Of a stretch of 64,000 bases of DNA, positions 63,442 through 64,000 are shown in pieces (position 1 is the first letter of the stretch; each line of letters opens with the position of its first letter). The notes beneath the pieces are model-generated. The model saw only the letters and a list, made by a program, of their open reading frames with translations. It did not search any database and had not been told where the DNA came from. The DNA is from Methanosarcina sp942493015 (lineage in GTDB: Archaea; Halobacteriota; Methanosarcinia; Methanosarcinales; Methanosarcinaceae), in NCBI GenBank assembly GCA_942493015.1, contig OW818660.1, positions 3,534,001 through 3,598,000 on the forward strand, read 5' to 3'. The translations under genes and the position numbers were made by a program.

Positions 63442-63880
63442 TTATCTTATTCCAGTATCTATTGAAGCCTTAAGGTGAACGGTTTTTCCAGGCAAAATCC
63501 GAACTTTTTCTGGCAGGGCAGCAGTACTGTCAATTCCCAGATCCTTTATGTCTACAATGTATGTCCCGTCTTCAATCTCCATTTTTATATGTCTTTGAGG
63601 ATCGGAGCTGATCTCTTTTAACAGTTTTTTTTTCTGTCATCAGTATAGATTTGGATCTTCCTTGCAGAATAAATTTCTACTTTTTGTGAGTCTGAGATTT
63701 CGCAGGGCTCTAAAGGACAGAGAGGGCTATTGTGACATTCACTTCAAGAAAGCCATTCTTCATCTCATCTCCAGTGTCCCTTTTCAAGGCATCCCTGCAA
63801 AAAAGCCTATGAGAAGAAGAACTCCCGCTGTAAGTATTTATATTCGTGTTTCTGCCATATCTGCCCACTTTTATACCTTT
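63442..63880 (-). pseudogene. Frameshifted gene for a membrane-anchored carboxypeptidase-regulatory-like protein
   Basis: Three reading frames must be joined to recover one protein. A membrane segment (TAGVLLLIGFFAGMP) ends at a stop near 63795; the next frame reads GFLEVNVTIALCPLEPCE and KVEIYSARKIQIYTDD; after an A9 run (63625-63633, T9 on the plus strand) a third frame gives LLKEISSDPQRHIKMEIED, VRILPGKTVHL and the characteristic end SIDTGIR. The order fits archaeal surface proteins with this C-terminus. At least two frameshifts suggest a dead gene. Confidence 0.7.
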
Positions 63881-64000
63881 TTAATGTAAAACTTTTTTTT
63901 CTTGGCTGTGTGCTCTATATCTTCTGTTTTCTCTTTACTTTTTCATGCTGTAAACACTACGTCCACTCTTTCGATATCCCACAAAGATCCTAGCTTTTCT

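Overview
The window looks like chromosomal DNA from a methanogenic archaeon of the genus Methanosarcina. The best single indicator is a zinc methylcobamide:coenzyme M methyltransferase of the MtaA/MtbA family (37775-38800). It is supported by TATA-type promoters, long AT-rich leaders and intergenic regions, secreted proteins rich in N-glycosylation sequons, and a mix of archaeal and bacterial-type genes. I cannot name the species. I see no rRNA, tRNA, CRISPR array, intact insertion sequence or prophage.

Layout. 1-6 kb: the end of one gene, a small membrane protein, an acetyltransferase, and then the most unusual locus, three tandem cassettes. Each cassette has a conserved 260-300 nt 5' leader, a secreted glycine-rich protein with a conserved signal peptide but very different mature part, and a 3' structured RNA element closed by a 10-14 bp stem. 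6-22 kb: housekeeping genes (rhodanese, isochorismatase-like hydrolase, CPA2 antiporter, Maf, cysS, a Cys-rich winged-helix regulator, a 39-residue zinc-ribbon protein, a secreted Lon-type protease, a phosphoesterase, class II lysS, an Lhr-like helicase). 22-35 kb: accessory and cell-surface region with small membrane proteins, gene remnants, a beta-helix surface protein, two related secreted proteins (one carrying about 40 NSTTG-type pentapeptides), and two paralogues that look like free-standing TaqI-type DNA specificity domains. 35-47 kb: a 7TM histidine kinase, the methanogenesis methyltransferase, an EamA transporter, a GNAT, a beta-propeller surface protein, a YigZ/IMPACT protein with a probable non-standard start, a polar amino-acid ABC transporter and a UbiA prenyltransferase.

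47-64 kb: a compact three-gene operon (radical SAM/SPASM, EgtD-like methyltransferase, arginine-deiminase-like enzyme) whose changed active-site residues suggest an undescribed small-molecule pathway. It is followed by an SplB-like radical SAM protein, an ArsR/permease/thioredoxin/DGC metalloid-type cluster with a candidate operator, a translationally coupled flippase/glycosyltransferase/deacetylase operon, two methyltransferases, a candidate structured RNA in a 1.2 kb gap, a CDF metal transporter, and a frameshifted pseudogene at the right edge.

Tandem DNA repeats of 4, 11, 13, 15, 21, 23 and 33 bp are scattered through non-coding regions and secreted-protein genes. All functional calls rest on motif recognition by eye; no database search was run.
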